DNA of 37,561 nt from Bradyrhizobium sp. (GTDB lineage: Bacteria; Pseudomonadota; Alphaproteobacteria; Rhizobiales; Xanthobacteraceae), in the NCBI RefSeq assembly GCF_027451485.1, contig NZ_DAIDJE010000135.1, positions 1 through 37,561 of the forward strand, in the 5' to 3' direction. Under the pieces are notes generated by a model. That model was not told the DNA's origin and did no database searches. It saw nothing but the letters and a program-made list of their open reading frames with translations. Shown piece by piece: positions 29,671 to 37,561 of this stretch. Within the stretch, counting starts at the first letter, position 1. Each line of letters begins with the position of its first letter. The position numbers and the translations under genes were made by a program.

Positions 29671-32271
29671 CTATAGCTTGCCCGCCAGCATCTTCATCGC
29701 GCCTTTGATCGAGGATGCCGCATCGTCGTAACCGTCCCACGCCTTGCTTCTGGCGAGCAAGGCCGGGACGCTGCGAACGGTGTAGCGCCTGGGATCGAGA
29801 TCGCCGCGCACCTGCGTCCAGGTCAGCGGCATAGAGACGGTCGCGCCGGCGCGCGCGCGGGGCGAGAGAACCGCAACCGCGGTCGACATGCGATCGTTGC
29901 GCAAGTAATCGAGGAAGATTTTTCCCTTGCGCTTCTTCTTTGACATGTTCAGCAGATATTGTTCGGGATTGTCGTTCGCCATCCACTGGCAGACGCCTTG
30001 CGCGAACGCCTTGGCTTCCTTCCAGGTCACCCTGTCTCTCGCGCCATGGCTAAGCGGCGCCACGACGTGCAGCCCTTTGCCCCCCGTGGTCTTGCAGAAG
30101 CTCTCCAAGCCAAGAACCCGAAGACGCTTTCGCATCTCCTTTGCGGCTTCGACAACCTCCGCAAACTCGACATTCGGCGCAGGATCGAGATCGAAGACGA
30201 GGCGCCCGGGCACCTCGGGCGCATCCGGCGCGCAATTCCAGGGGTGCAGTTCGATTCCGCCGGACTGCGCCACGGCGGCGAGCCCCTCGATGCGGTCGAT
30301 CTGCAAATAGGGCTTGCGGTCGCCGAACACCTGGGCGAGCGTCAGCAGCTTTGACGTGCTCGGCATTGCGTGACGCTGAAAGAATATCTCGCCATGGATG
30401 CCGTCCGGCGCTCGGATGACCGAGCAGGGCCGGCCCTTCAGATGGGGCATCATCCAGTCGCCGACCGTCTCGAGATACTGCGCCAGCTCGAGCTTGGTGA
30501 CGGGCTTGCCGTCACCTCCATCCGGCCAGAACTCCTTGTCGGGATTTGAAATGACCACGCCCATGACCTCGTTGGAGTTGTTCGAGGCTCCGGGCGAGGG
30601 CCGGGCGACATCGACCATGGCGGGTTTTTCCGCGACCACTTCGCGCGCCGGCTTGTCCTGGCGCAGACCCTTGAACGCCGCCTGCCGGATGTTGCCGTCC
30701 TTGGTGAAGCCGGCGAACTCGATTTCGGCGACCAGCTCGGGTTTCAGCCAGTGGATGTCGCGGGTCTTGCGCGGCGCATCCTTGCCGCCGAACGGGCTCT
30801 TGTCGGCTTCCGCCTTCTTGAGCGCCGGCATGATACGCCGGACGGTATCCTGCCCGAATCCCGTTCCGACCATGCCGACGAAGGCGAGGTGATCGTCGCG
30901 ATAGACGCCCGCCATCAGCGAGCGGAATTTGCCGTTCGTCGTTTTCCAGCCGCCGAGCACGACTTCCTGTCCGGCGCGGCACTTGGCCTTGGTCCAGCTG
31001 TCGGAACGCCCGGAGTGATAGGGCGCGCTCAGCCTTTTGGACACGATCCCTTCCAGCGAGAGCTTGTTTGCCGATTCGAGGACGTCCTTGCCGTTGGTCT
31101 CGAAGTGCTCGACAAAGCGGATCGATTGGGCAGCTTTCTTCGGCAGCGTCTCGAGCATCTGCCTCAGCCGCGCCTTCCGTTCCTCGAGTGGAAGCTTGCG
31201 AAGATCCTCGCCTTCGGCGAACAACAGATCGAAGGCGTAAAAGATCAGGCGGTCCGTCTTGCCGTCGGAAATCGCGGCCTGGAGCGCCGAGAAATCCGGC
31301 GCACCTTCATGGTCAAGCGCGACGATCTCGCCGTCGATCATCGCGTCGGGCAGCACGGCACCTGCCTTCGCAATCGCCTTGAACTTGCCGGTCCAGTCCA
31401 GGCCTTTGCGCGTTCTCAAAGCGGCCGTGCCGTCCTCAACGCGCATTTGGATGCGATAGCCGTCGAACTTGATCTCGTGGCCCCAGCCCGTCCCGCTCGG
31501 CGGGGCTTCAACCGGCGTGCACAGCTGGAACGCGACGAATTCAGGCATCGCATCCACTTTCGTCGCTTTCACGGACGCCGCCGGCTTCCTGCGTTCTGCC
31601 CGCGCTTCCGCTGCTTCGCCGCGGTTCGAATGCCAAACCGCATCGGCCTTGCCGTGGCCGTCCGCGACCATGAACGGCTTCGGCGCCCTGCCCTTGCCGG
31701 CGGCGATCTGGTCCATGCTGCGGCCCGAGGCAACCGAACGGTCCTCGTCGAGGAGGGCATTCTCCTCTCCGTCATGGGCATATTCGTCGCGATGCTTGAT
31801 CAACAGCCAATTGGTTCGCTTGCCGCCGCTGCGATCGTGCCGCATCCGCACCAGCACCCAGCTTCCATGCAGCTTGTCACCGTGCAAGGTGAATTTCAGA
31901 TCGCCCTTCCTGAATCCCTTCTCCGGATCGTCCGCTTCCCAATAGCCGCGATCCCAGAGCTGGACGGTGCCGCCGCCGTACTGGCCCTTGGGAATCGTGC
32001 CTTCGAAATCGCCGTAGTCGAGCGGATGGTCCTCCACTTCGACCGCGAGCCGCTTGTCATGCGGATCGAGCGAGGGGCCGCGCGTGACCGCCCAGGATTT
32101 GAAGACGCCATCGAATTCGAGCCTGAAGTCGTAATGCAGCCGTGTCGCATCATGCTTCTGAACCACGAAGCGCCGCCGGGTCGACGGCGCCACGGCGACG
32201 TCGCCGCTCGGCTCCGCCGTCTTGTCGAAATCCCGTTTCTTCCGGTACGTGGAAAGGCTTTTCAGGGGCAA
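29671..32271 (-). CDS. ligD: ATP-dependent DNA ligase D (phosphoesterase-ligase-polymerase)
   Basis: This 866-residue multi-domain enzyme serves bacterial non-homologous end joining. Domain order is phosphoesterase (about 30-190; [18 protein letters not shown] and [20 protein letters not shown]), ATP-dependent ligase (about 245-540; nucleotidyl Lys268 in EIKFDGYR, then [10 protein letters not shown]), and an archaeo-eukaryotic-primase-type polymerase (about 575-850; [13 protein letters not shown] and metal-binding FDLDPAP). All three sets of catalytic motifs look intact. The start is TTG 32271; an in-frame TGA lies four codons upstream, so no longer form exists. The Ku gene, its usual partner, is not in this window. 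The short basic DUF6496-type gene lies upstream on the same strand after 119 bp. Confidence 0.95.
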   Translation of the reverse strand: MPLKSLSTYRKKRDFDKTAEPSGDVAVAPSTRRRFVVQKHDATRLHYDFRLEFDGVFKSWAVTRGPSLDPHDKRLAVEVEDHPLDYGDFEGTIPKGQYGGGTVQLWDRGYWEADDPEKGFRKGDLKFTLHGDKLHGSWVLVRMRHDRSGGKRTNWLLIKHRDEYAHDGEENALLDEDRSVASGRSMDQIAAGKGRAPKPFMVADGHGKADAVWHSNRGEAAEARAERRKPAASVKATKVDAMPEFVAFQLCTPVEAPPSGTGWGHEIKFDGYRIQMRVEDGTAALRTRKGLDWTGKFKAIAKAGAVLPDAMIDGEIVALDHEGAPDFSALQAAISDGKTDRLIFYAFDLLFAEGEDLRKLPLEERKARLRQMLETLPKKAAQSIRFVEHFETNGKDVLESANKLSLEGIVSKRLSAPYHSGRSDSWTKAKCRAGQEVVLGGWKTTNGKFRSLMAGVYRDDHLAFVGMVGTGFGQDTVRRIMPALKKAEADKSPFGGKDAPRKTRDIHWLKPELVAEIEFAGFTKDGNIRQAAFKGLRQDKPAREVVAEKPAMVDVARPSPGASNNSNEVMGVVISNPDKEFWPDGGDGKPVTKLELAQYLETVGDWMMPHLKGRPCSVIRAPDGIHGEIFFQRHAMPSTSKLLTLAQVFGDRKPYLQIDRIEGLAAVAQSGGIELHPWNCAPDAPEVPGRLVFDLDPAPNVEFAEVVEAAKEMRKRLRVLGLESFCKTTGGKGLHVVAPLSHGARDRVTWKEAKAFAQGVCQWMANDNPEQYLLNMSKKKRKGKIFLDYLRNDRMSTAVAVLSPRARAGATVSMPLTWTQVRGDLDPRRYTVRSVPALLARSKAWDGYDDAASSIKGAMKMLAGKL

Positions 32272-32390
32272 GAGACAATCTCAAAAGGACAGGCTTGAAT
32301 GCAACAGAGAGGGAAGCATTGTAGTGCCCCCTCCCGGCTCATGGAAAGCCGGCAAACGTCATCTAGGCCGCCGTCAACTTTGACAGCGAC

Positions 32391-32624
32391 TTACTTGCGG
32401 GACTTGCGCTTGGTTTTCCGCCCTGTCTTCCGCCCTGACGCTTTCTTCGGCACCTTGCGTCCGGCGGCGCGCGCCTCCGAGAGGCCGATCGCAATGGCCT
32501 GCTTGCGGCTCTTGACCTTGCGTCCCGAACGACCGCTCTTCAATGTCCCCGCCTTGCGCTTCTTCATCGCGCGGTGGACCGTACTTTGTGTCTTCTTGGA
32601 ATATTTGCGCGTCTTGCGTGCCAT
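32391..32624 (-). CDS. Small, highly basic DUF6496-type protein
   Basis: This 77-residue protein contains 19 Lys and 13 Arg (42%) with a single acidic residue. The central motif LKSGRSGRKVKSRKQAIAIG is the hallmark of DUF6496-like proteins of rhizobia; the C-terminus is a Lys/Arg tail like those of histone H1-like proteins. It probably binds nucleic acid, but this is inference. ATG 32624 follows a perfect AGGAGGA on the minus strand; a longer in-frame extension to 32831 lacks family features and lies partly in the repeat region. The 119 bp to ligD hold no gene. Confidence 0.85.
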   Translation of the reverse strand: MARKTRKYSKKTQSTVHRAMKKRKAGTLKSGRSGRKVKSRKQAIAIGLSEARAAGRKVPKKASGRKTGRKTKRKSRK

Positions 32625-32704
32625 CACTCTCCTCCTGCTGGAACGAATCGCCGGCAACGAATCCAATTGCTGGCCGGTGCGAAGGTTCCAGCCTGCCTCA
32701 TGCA

Positions 32705-33135
32705 CAGAGGCTCGCATTCCCGCGGCGTGGTGCACCCGAGTTTTGCAAAACGACGTCCCTCTCAATGAGGAGGGCGCAGGGAAAGCCGGATGCTTTGCGC
32801 ACCCGCAGCCTCGTATGCGAAAAGAAAGCATACGAGTTAGTCACCACAGGTACGCCGGAGCGATCCGGCCTTCCCTGCGCGATGATCTTAACGGTTTCCT
32901 TCGTGCTCTCTCTGGTGATCGGGCTTTCTTGTCACCATCCCGGCGTGATGCAAAGCATCATCGCCGGTTAGCGCCGGCGTCGAGGCGCCAAGACCACACG
33001 ACTTCGCCGTCCGCGAACCGCACCGCTCGTCTGGCGACACAATTTGCGGTCATCGCATCCCGCGCTCCACGTTCGTGACGACGCGTCCGCCCCTCCTGAT
33101 GAGCGCGAGACGGGCGGGCTCCTAAAATTGATTTC
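32705..33135. repeat. Bradyrhizobium-type structured intergenic repeat
   Basis: No real gene is supported here, but one frame (+, within 32299-33078) reads NEEGAGKAGC...HPQPRMRK...RQDHTTSPSA, a peptide I recognise as a frequent spurious annotation across Bradyrhizobium genomes, which marks a dispersed repeat. The DNA is rich in inverted repeats: 32774-32789 with 32865-32880 (15 of 16 pairs); a perfect 9-bp hairpin 32810-32818/32828-32836; 32854-32859/32864-32869 closing a GCGA tetraloop; and a 12-bp hairpin with one bulged base 32940-32951/32955-32967. Several are mutually exclusive, as in RNA switches or mobile palindromic elements. Boundaries are approximate. Function unknown. Confidence 0.65.
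32940..32967. repeat. Long hairpin inside the structured repeat
   Basis: CCGGCGTGATGC (32940-32951) pairs with GCATCA-T-CGCCGG (32955-32967), a 12-bp stem with one bulged base and an AAA loop. A shorter stem GCGCC/GGCGC follows at 32971-32975/32984-32988. No T tract follows on either strand, so a simple intrinsic terminator is unlikely. Confidence 0.6.
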
Positions 33136-33558
33136 CCCCTCGACGCAAGCGGATTTTTAGGGGACACCTGTTGACCGCTCAGGTCTTCGAAGGCGGGAAT
33201 CGGACTGGTCGCGGTCCATTTCGGCGTTCGGCCACAAAGAGACATTTTGAAGCGAGACAGCCATACTCAGCCGCCCGTCGGCGCTGGAGATGAAGAGCGG
33301 TTGAAGAAGCAGATGCGAGCCAAGCTGCCAAGCGGTCTTCGCTCTCGGCGTACCACAGGGTGCGCCGTGATTGGTGCCGTTCTCGGACTGCCAGGTTTTA
33401 CTTCGCCGGTGTCGGCTTGCCGCAGCCCTAAGCCTCCAGAAAAGATCCTATTCAGCCGATAAAAACTCTCCCTCGGTGGAAGACCGGTGGGGCAAGAGGG
33501 CTGCAGACGCCCGCTAAAGAAACCAATATCCGACATCATGCCACAATGGCCCGCGGCA
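33136..33558. other. Gene-free stretch between repeat and cold-shock remnant
   Basis: Two short frames cross this stretch in opposite directions (a 71-codon frame from TTG 33247 on plus, and a 135-codon frame on minus that overlaps the cold-shock remnant). Neither shows a recognisable motif or a ribosome site. I see no promoter, RNA gene or repeat that I can support. Confidence 0.4.
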
Positions 33559-33856
33559 TCACTCAGCTTCTTTGCTCTTGACCGGCGCTGGTTCGCCCTC
33601 AAGCGCAGTACTGGTGTCGGTCGAGAGCGCTTCGACCACCCGCCGTCGATCTGCTTGGGTTTCCACCCGGACATGGATAGTCGTCCCGGCAGGAATTGTT
33701 ACGTAGCCAGCGGCTTTCGATACCGAAAAGATGGAGGAAGGCATCACCGACGCCGCCCTCTAATTCAACAAATCCAAACTTCTTGTCCAGCTTGAACCAA
33801 GATCTCGCCCCGATGCGATCATCTGAAATTTCGATCAGCGAAGGTTGGAACGGCAA
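33559..33856 (-). pseudogene. Cold-shock (CspA-like) protein gene, frameshifted and eroded
   Basis: The minus strand reads a cold-shock domain split between two frames. The first has SWFKLDKKFGFVELEGGVGD then AFLHL, covering the RNP1-like and RNP2-like strands. The second continues SVSKAAGYVTIPAGTTIHVRV and a tail ending in VEALSTDTSTALEGEP. Removing one base from the A4 tract at 33726-33729 (TTTT on this strand) joins them perfectly into one 98-codon frame. The usual GTVKWF entry is shortened to ARSWF, and the only in-frame start is TTG 33854-33856, with a stop just before it and no ribosome site. These signs fit a decayed gene; a sequencing error could explain the frameshift but not the other losses. 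Confidence 0.72.
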
Positions 33857-33871
33857 GAGGAGGGCTCAGTT
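33847..33871 (+). promoter_or_regulatory. Weak EcfG-like element before the first HWE kinase
   Basis: GGAAC (33847-33851) is followed after 16 bp by AGTT (33868-33871), one mismatch from CGTT. It lies about 115 nt before the preferred kinase start and overlaps the 5' end of the cold-shock remnant. Chance occurrence is possible. Confidence 0.25.
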
Positions 33872-33985
33872 GAGCTGGCATTACTACCGTCTGCTACGGA
33901 TAAAGCAGCTAAAATTTCGTTTGTCGACGACCTTGCCGCCATATTACCCTCGCGAGGCAACTCTTCTGGTGAGGTAGCCCGAAAC

Positions 33986-34972
33986 ATGAATTTGGAAGAT
34001 TTGTACCGGCTGTTGCGTAGCGAGCATGTCCAGGCGCAGGGGATCGTCGATACCCTGGAGGAGCCTCTCCTCGTGCTGGACCAGGCGGGTAGTGTCCTCT
34101 CCGCCAACCGCGGGTTTTATCAGACCTTCCGGGTGAGGCGCGATGACACGATTGGGCGCAGTCTGTTCGCCCTGGGCGATGGTCAATGGGACATACCCGA
34201 ACTTCGGCGCCTCCTGGGCGAGATCATTCCCCGGTCCGCCGCCGTCGTCGGATACGAGGTAGAAGCCGAATTCCCGACCATCGGCCGGCGTTCGATGCTC
34301 GTGAGCGCGCGGCGTCTGGTTCACCCCGACAATAACAGCACGAGCATTCTGATCCTGTTTGAGGACGTGACCGAGAGGCGCATCAGCGACGCCCAGAAAG
34401 ACGTTCTCCTCGCCGAAACGCGCCATCGAATGAAGAACCTCCTCGGGATTGTGCGATCTCTTGCCAATCAGACGGATGTCGAGGGCCGGTCAGCCAAGGA
34501 ATACCGGGACGCCTTTTTGGGACGGTTCCAGGCGGTGGCCGAAGCCGAGACCCTGGCGCTGGCAGGCAACGCTCCGGCCGATCTGGGCACCCTCGTCGAG
34601 CAAGCACTGAAATCAGCGAGCCCCGAGCAATACCGCGTCGTTCCCGGGCCGGCGATCCGTCTCAGGCAGCCGCAGATCGTGCCGATCAGCCTTATCCTGC
34701 ATGAACTCGTCACCAATGCCTGGAAGTATGGGGCGTTCTCCAGGCCTGGCGGCATCGTGCATCTCACCTGGGGCATTGCGGAGGGCGACGGCAAGACCGT
34801 GCTTCACATCGATTGGCGAGAAGAAAACGGACCGCCCGTAACGCCGCCAACTCGCTCCGGCTTCGGCTCCAGACTGATTGAGCTCAGCGCCGTGCAGGGC
34901 TTACGCGGCAAATTGGAACGAAAGTATGAGCCGACGGGTTTGAGAGTTCATATCACCGCGCACATGGAGTAG
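33986..34972 (+). CDS. PAS-domain sensor histidine kinase of the HWE family
   Basis: This 328-residue soluble kinase has one PAS domain (about 20-130; GIVDTLEEPLLVLDQAGSVLSANRGF) ending in ILFEDVTERR, then the dimerisation/phosphoacceptor segment ETRHRMKNLLGIVRSL with His147. The ATPase domain follows with LILHELVTNAWKYGA and the HWE signature IDWREENGPPV. There is no membrane segment, so the signal is cytoplasmic or comes from a partner. ATG 33986 follows GAGG at 33971-33974; the open frame extends to TTG 33845 but that part overlaps the cold-shock remnant and shows no domain. A single-domain response regulator follows after 18 nt and is the obvious partner. Confidence 0.87.
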   Translation: MNLEDLYRLLRSEHVQAQGIVDTLEEPLLVLDQAGSVLSANRGFYQTFRVRRDDTIGRSLFALGDGQWDIPELRRLLGEIIPRSAAVVGYEVEAEFPTIGRRSMLVSARRLVHPDNNSTSILILFEDVTERRISDAQKDVLLAETRHRMKNLLGIVRSLANQTDVEGRSAKEYRDAFLGRFQAVAEAETLALAGNAPADLGTLVEQALKSASPEQYRVVPGPAIRLRQPQIVPISLILHELVTNAWKYGAFSRPGGIVHLTWGIAEGDGKTVLHIDWREENGPPVTPPTRSGFGSRLIELSAVQGLRGKLERKYEPTGLRVHITAHME

Positions 34973-34990
34973 CGAAATCGGGGAGACATC

Positions 34991-35356
34991 GTGCACGACG
35001 CTCCCCGAATACTAGTCGTCGAAGACGAGTACCTCATTGCGCTGGACCTCGACGCCGCGCTCAGGACTGGCGGCTATCGTGTGATCGGCCCTGCCTCAAA
35101 CGTAAGTGCAGCCTTGGAGCTATTGAAGGCAGAGCGGCCCGACGCCGCCATCCTCGACGTCAACCTTGCCGGACAATGGGTCACTCCGGTTGCGGAAGTG
35201 CTTCAGGCGATGTCCGTGCCCTTCATTCTCGCCAGCGGTTACGTTGCCGCCGACCTCCAAGCCGAGGCAGCCTTGCGGGATGCAGTCAATATCGGGAAAA
35301 CCTGGAGGCCCGAACTCCTCCTCGAGGCCCTGCGCGGCTTGCTGAAAGCTGCCTGA
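34991..35356 (+). CDS. Single-domain response regulator (receiver only)
   Basis: This 121-residue receiver has the acid pair Glu11-Asp12 (VVEDEYLIA), phosphoacceptor Asp56 (AAILDVNLAG) and the switch residue in FILASGY. The conserved Lys-Pro near the end is altered: the segment reads NIGKTWRPELL, keeping a Lys but not the usual cis-Pro. It has no output domain, so it must act through protein contacts, for example as a phosphate sink or shuttle. The start is GTG 34991 with GGGAGA about 5 nt upstream. It lies directly downstream of the HWE kinase and is presumably cotranscribed. Confidence 0.87.
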   Translation: MHDAPRILVVEDEYLIALDLDAALRTGGYRVIGPASNVSAALELLKAERPDAAILDVNLAGQWVTPVAEVLQAMSVPFILASGYVAADLQAEAALRDAVNIGKTWRPELLLEALRGLLKAA

Positions 35357-35547
35357 TCTTGTCCCTTCTGGCGAGGGTTTCGCGGTCACTGTTCGATCGC
35401 GCGTGGATTCCTCAGCGACTTCAGTATCGGGTCAAAAAGCTTCGGCGGCAGTAACATTTACCTGCTTCCGCGCCGCCTTGGTGTGCTGACACGCCGACGG
35501 CCGGCCCCGACACGATGAGGCGTCAGCTGCCGAAAGCGGAAAATTCC

Positions 35548-35946
35548 TCAGCACGCTTCATGGTCGGCGGACGGCCTGCCTGCGGGCAAAATGCGCTCGA
35601 TCAGGAGTTCGAGATCGTGCTGGTAGTAGGGCTTCTGAAGCGTTGGGACGGCAAGGTATCGAGCTGCCAGGCCGCGTCCACCGTAGCCCGTTGCAAAGAC
35701 AAAAGGGATACAACGTGCCGCGAGCACATCGGCAACGGCGTCGCTGCGGTCACCGTCTCCGAGATTTACGTCCAGAATCGCAAAGTCGAATACTCCCTCA
35801 CGAGCTTGCCTCACCGCCTCGCACAGGCGCATGGCCACCTCGACCTTTGCTCCGAGATCGAGCAGCATGTCTTCCACGAGCATGGCAACGAGGCTCTCGT
35901 CTTCAACAACGAGAGCTCGCCGTCCACGCAGAGGAGCGTTTGCCAC
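35548..35946 (-). CDS. Single-domain response regulator (receiver only)
   Basis: This 132-residue receiver shows the acid pair Glu15-Asp16 (VVEDESLVA), phosphoacceptor Asp59 (FAILDVNLGD), FVFATGYGG and the conserved Lys-Pro in LQKPYYQHDLELLI, so all key residues are present. The open frame extends upstream to 36153 inside the kinase gene, but the GTG at 35944-35946 overlaps the kinase stop by one base, has GGAG about 8 nt upstream, and gives a normal receiver N-terminus. There is no output domain. It is the partner of the upstream HWE kinase. Its 3' end faces the other regulator gene across 191 bp with no gene or clear terminator. Confidence 0.85.
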   Translation of the reverse strand: MANAPLRGRRALVVEDESLVAMLVEDMLLDLGAKVEVAMRLCEAVRQAREGVFDFAILDVNLGDGDRSDAVADVLAARCIPFVFATGYGGRGLAARYLAVPTLQKPYYQHDLELLIERILPAGRPSADHEAC

Positions 35947-37475
35947 TATCGGGGCTCCGGCTTTAAAGCTTCTTCCCGGGCGCCGGCGGCCCGACCAGAG
36001 AGCGGGATCGCCATAAAGTAGCGGACGCCGGAAGGCTCGAACGCCAACCGCGTCCACCCCCCGAATTCGCGCGGCAACTGCCGCTCGATGAGCCTCGACC
36101 CAAACCCACGTCGAACCGGCGGGACGACCTGAGGCCCTTCGAATTCTCGCCATTCGAGTCGTAGCATTTGCACAGGCCCTTCATCCTGCACGCTCCAGGC
36201 AATCTCGACACGTCCATGCGGAACCGAAAGCGCGCCGTACTTTACCGCGTTTGTACAGAGCTCGTGGAGCGCCATGGAAATGGTAACCGCCATCTTGGCG
36301 GTGAGGCGAACAGGACGACCGGCGACCTGGAAGGGATTACGGGTCGCCTCGCAATAGGGCAGAATCGCCTCATCCACGATCGCGTGCAGCGCCGCGCCGT
36401 CCCAGTTTTCGCGAGTCAGGACGTTATGGGCTCTTGAGAGCGCAACCAGGCGGGCATCAAATGCCGCAAGAGCGCGCATAGACTGCTCTGCCGAATTCAC
36501 CGACTTGAACGTCTGGACAGCAAGTGACTGCACCGTAGCAAGAGTGTTCTTCACCCTGTGGTTCAGTTCGTCGATGAGCATCCGTTGTCGTGCTTCCGCT
36601 CGCACGCGATCTGTCACGTCGGCTCCCTCGACGAAGATACCCGTGACATTGCCGCTGTCGTCCATGATCGGCTGGTAAACGACGTCGACAAATCGCTCGC
36701 CGAGTTCGCTATCGTCAGCCTGGCGCAGCCTGACGGACATGGAATGGCCGACGAACGGCTCGCCCGTCTGGAAGACCCTATCGAGCAAGGTCAATCCCTG
36801 ACTTTCCATCTCCGGGAAAGCATCTCGCACGCTCCTGCCGATCAGATCGCGGTCATGACCCACCAGTCGGAGATATGCATCATTCACCAGTTCGAAGACG
36901 TGATTGGGACCCTGCAAGACGTGCATGAACCCTGGTGCTTGTCTGAACAGAGCCCGTAGCCGCTCGCCCTCTTGGGCAATGCGGCGTTCAGCAAGGACCC
37001 GCTCTGTGGTCTCCACGACGATGGCAAGTACGCCCGCAGGACGGCCCGACTCATCGAGGACGGGTGAATAGTCGAGGTTCATCCAGACCTGTTCCGGGAC
37101 GCCCTTGCGAAAGAGGGTAAGTTCCTGGTCCTTGTAGGAAAGGGTGCCGCCCGAAAGTCCCACCCTCATGACATTGTCGTTGAAATCTGCGACCTCCGGC
37201 CAGCCCTCGCGCACTCGCGACCCCAACAGCTGCGGATGGCGTCCTCCTGCGAAAATGGAATAGGCGTCATTGTAGATCATCACGCCTTGCTCGCCCCAGA
37301 GCAGGACAATTGGAACAGGCGATCGCAGCAAGATGCCGACCGTCGTTCTGAGACTCTGAGGCCACCCTTCGATCGACCCCAGCGGCGTTGCAGACCAATC
37401 ATGGGCACGCATCAGCGCGCCCATTTCGCCTCCTCCATCAAGGAAGCCGCGAGGAGAACCTTCTGTTCCGCCCAT
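35946..37475 (-). CDS. Sensor histidine kinase of the HWE family with two PAS-type domains
   Basis: This 509-residue soluble kinase starts with a PAS-like domain typical of rhizobial HWE kinases (GGGEMGALMRAHDWSATPLG; VLLWGEQGVMIYNDAY), then a second PAS domain (LFRQAPGFMHVLQGPNHVFELVNDAYLRL) ending in GADVTDR. The phosphoacceptor segment is DELNHRVKNTLATVQSL with His306, followed by ALHELCTNAVKYGALS and the HWE signature LEWREFEGPQV. The frame is open to GTG 37526, but the extra 17 residues show no family features and an EcfG-like -10 sits on that codon, so ATG 37475 is preferred; neither start has an ideal ribosome site. Its stop overlaps the start of its response regulator by one base. Confidence 0.87.
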   Translation of the reverse strand: MGGTEGSPRGFLDGGGEMGALMRAHDWSATPLGSIEGWPQSLRTTVGILLRSPVPIVLLWGEQGVMIYNDAYSIFAGGRHPQLLGSRVREGWPEVADFNDNVMRVGLSGGTLSYKDQELTLFRKGVPEQVWMNLDYSPVLDESGRPAGVLAIVVETTERVLAERRIAQEGERLRALFRQAPGFMHVLQGPNHVFELVNDAYLRLVGHDRDLIGRSVRDAFPEMESQGLTLLDRVFQTGEPFVGHSMSVRLRQADDSELGERFVDVVYQPIMDDSGNVTGIFVEGADVTDRVRAEARQRMLIDELNHRVKNTLATVQSLAVQTFKSVNSAEQSMRALAAFDARLVALSRAHNVLTRENWDGAALHAIVDEAILPYCEATRNPFQVAGRPVRLTAKMAVTISMALHELCTNAVKYGALSVPHGRVEIAWSVQDEGPVQMLRLEWREFEGPQVVPPVRRGFGSRLIERQLPREFGGWTRLAFEPSGVRYFMAIPLSGRAAGAREEALKPEPR

Positions 37476-37521
37476 CGATTGCTCGGAATACTCCAGGAGT
37501 TCGCATCGGGAGACAGTACGG

Positions 37522-37547
37522 AACACTCATCATCAAAAGAAAGTTCC
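37522..37547 (-). promoter_or_regulatory. Candidate EcfG promoter for the second HWE kinase
   Basis: On the minus strand GGAAC (37543-37547) is followed after 17 bp by TGTT (37522-37525), one mismatch from CGTT. Transcription would start near 37514, about 40 nt before ATG 37475 and downstream of the alternative GTG 37526, which supports the shorter kinase. Confidence 0.4.
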
Positions 37548-37561
37548 CGCCCCTCAGGTTT

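Noticed and set aside
30751..32298. Plus-strand frame of 515 codons opposite ligD
   Set aside because: It is a shadow of ligD, whose three domains have intact catalytic motifs on the minus strand.
32299..33078. 259-codon plus frame across the basic-protein gene and the repeat
   Set aside because: Its recognisable part is the translated repeat; it runs antisense through the well-supported DUF6496-type gene and has no domain.
33267..33674. 135-codon minus-strand frame
   Set aside because: It overlaps the cold-shock remnant in another frame and shows no motif or ribosome site.

Overview
The window looks like chromosomal DNA of a Bradyrhizobium-type alphaproteobacterium. Reasons: GC-rich coding with strong third-position bias, a transaldolase/glucose-6-phosphate isomerase fusion, HWE-family sensor kinases, small DUF3309- and DUF6496-type proteins, promoter-like GGAAC...GTT pairs of the EcfG general-stress type, and an intergenic repeat whose translated frame matches peptides often mis-annotated in Bradyrhizobium. 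The genus is inferred from recalled family knowledge; no search was run.

Layout. (1) 1-244: the 3' end of an unidentified gene. (2) 404-5170: a possible 18-codon leader ORF, then three overlapping genes for a 2-oxoacid (probably 2-oxoglutarate):ferredoxin oxidoreductase: a GltD-like flavin/iron-sulfur NAD(P)H partner, a fused gamma-alpha subunit and a TPP-binding beta subunit. (3) 5552-13027: a tightly packed sugar-phosphate operon with tal-pgi fusion, gnd, zwf, pgl, gluconokinase and a HAD phosphatase, covering the oxidative pentose phosphate branch, gluconate entry and return of carbon to glucose 6-phosphate. (4) 13151-29341: a storage-sugar locus read in two directions. malQ and a GH15 glucosidase run leftward; treS-maltokinase, glgB, glgX, treZ and treY run rightward with mostly overlapping start and stop codons. 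The divergent region carries two back-to-back EcfG-like promoters sharing a GTTCC-N4-GGAAC core. (5) 29458-32624: a 54-residue DUF3309-type membrane peptide, DNA ligase D on the minus strand, and a 77-residue protein that is 42% Lys+Arg. (6) 32.7-33.9 kb: a non-coding patch with a Bradyrhizobium-type structured repeat and a broken cold-shock gene. (7) 33986-37475: two HWE kinase/single-domain response regulator modules facing tail to tail.

How the parts fit. The first two operons make reducing power (reduced ferredoxin or NADPH) and redistribute hexose and pentose phosphates. The glg/tre locus turns alpha-glucan into trehalose by TreY-TreZ, interconverts maltose and trehalose by TreS, and trims or rebuilds glucan with GlgB, GlgX, MalQ and GH15. 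The candidate EcfG promoters, if real, would tie trehalose metabolism, the DUF3309 peptide and one or both kinase modules to the general stress response.

The observations most worth checking are the apparently inactivated maltokinase domain of the TreS fusion (two expected metal ligands replaced by R955 and G967), the divergent EcfG promoter pair, the structured repeat at about 32.7-33.1 kb, and the frameshifted cold-shock gene. I did not find a clearly new multi-gene system; most genes belong to known families.
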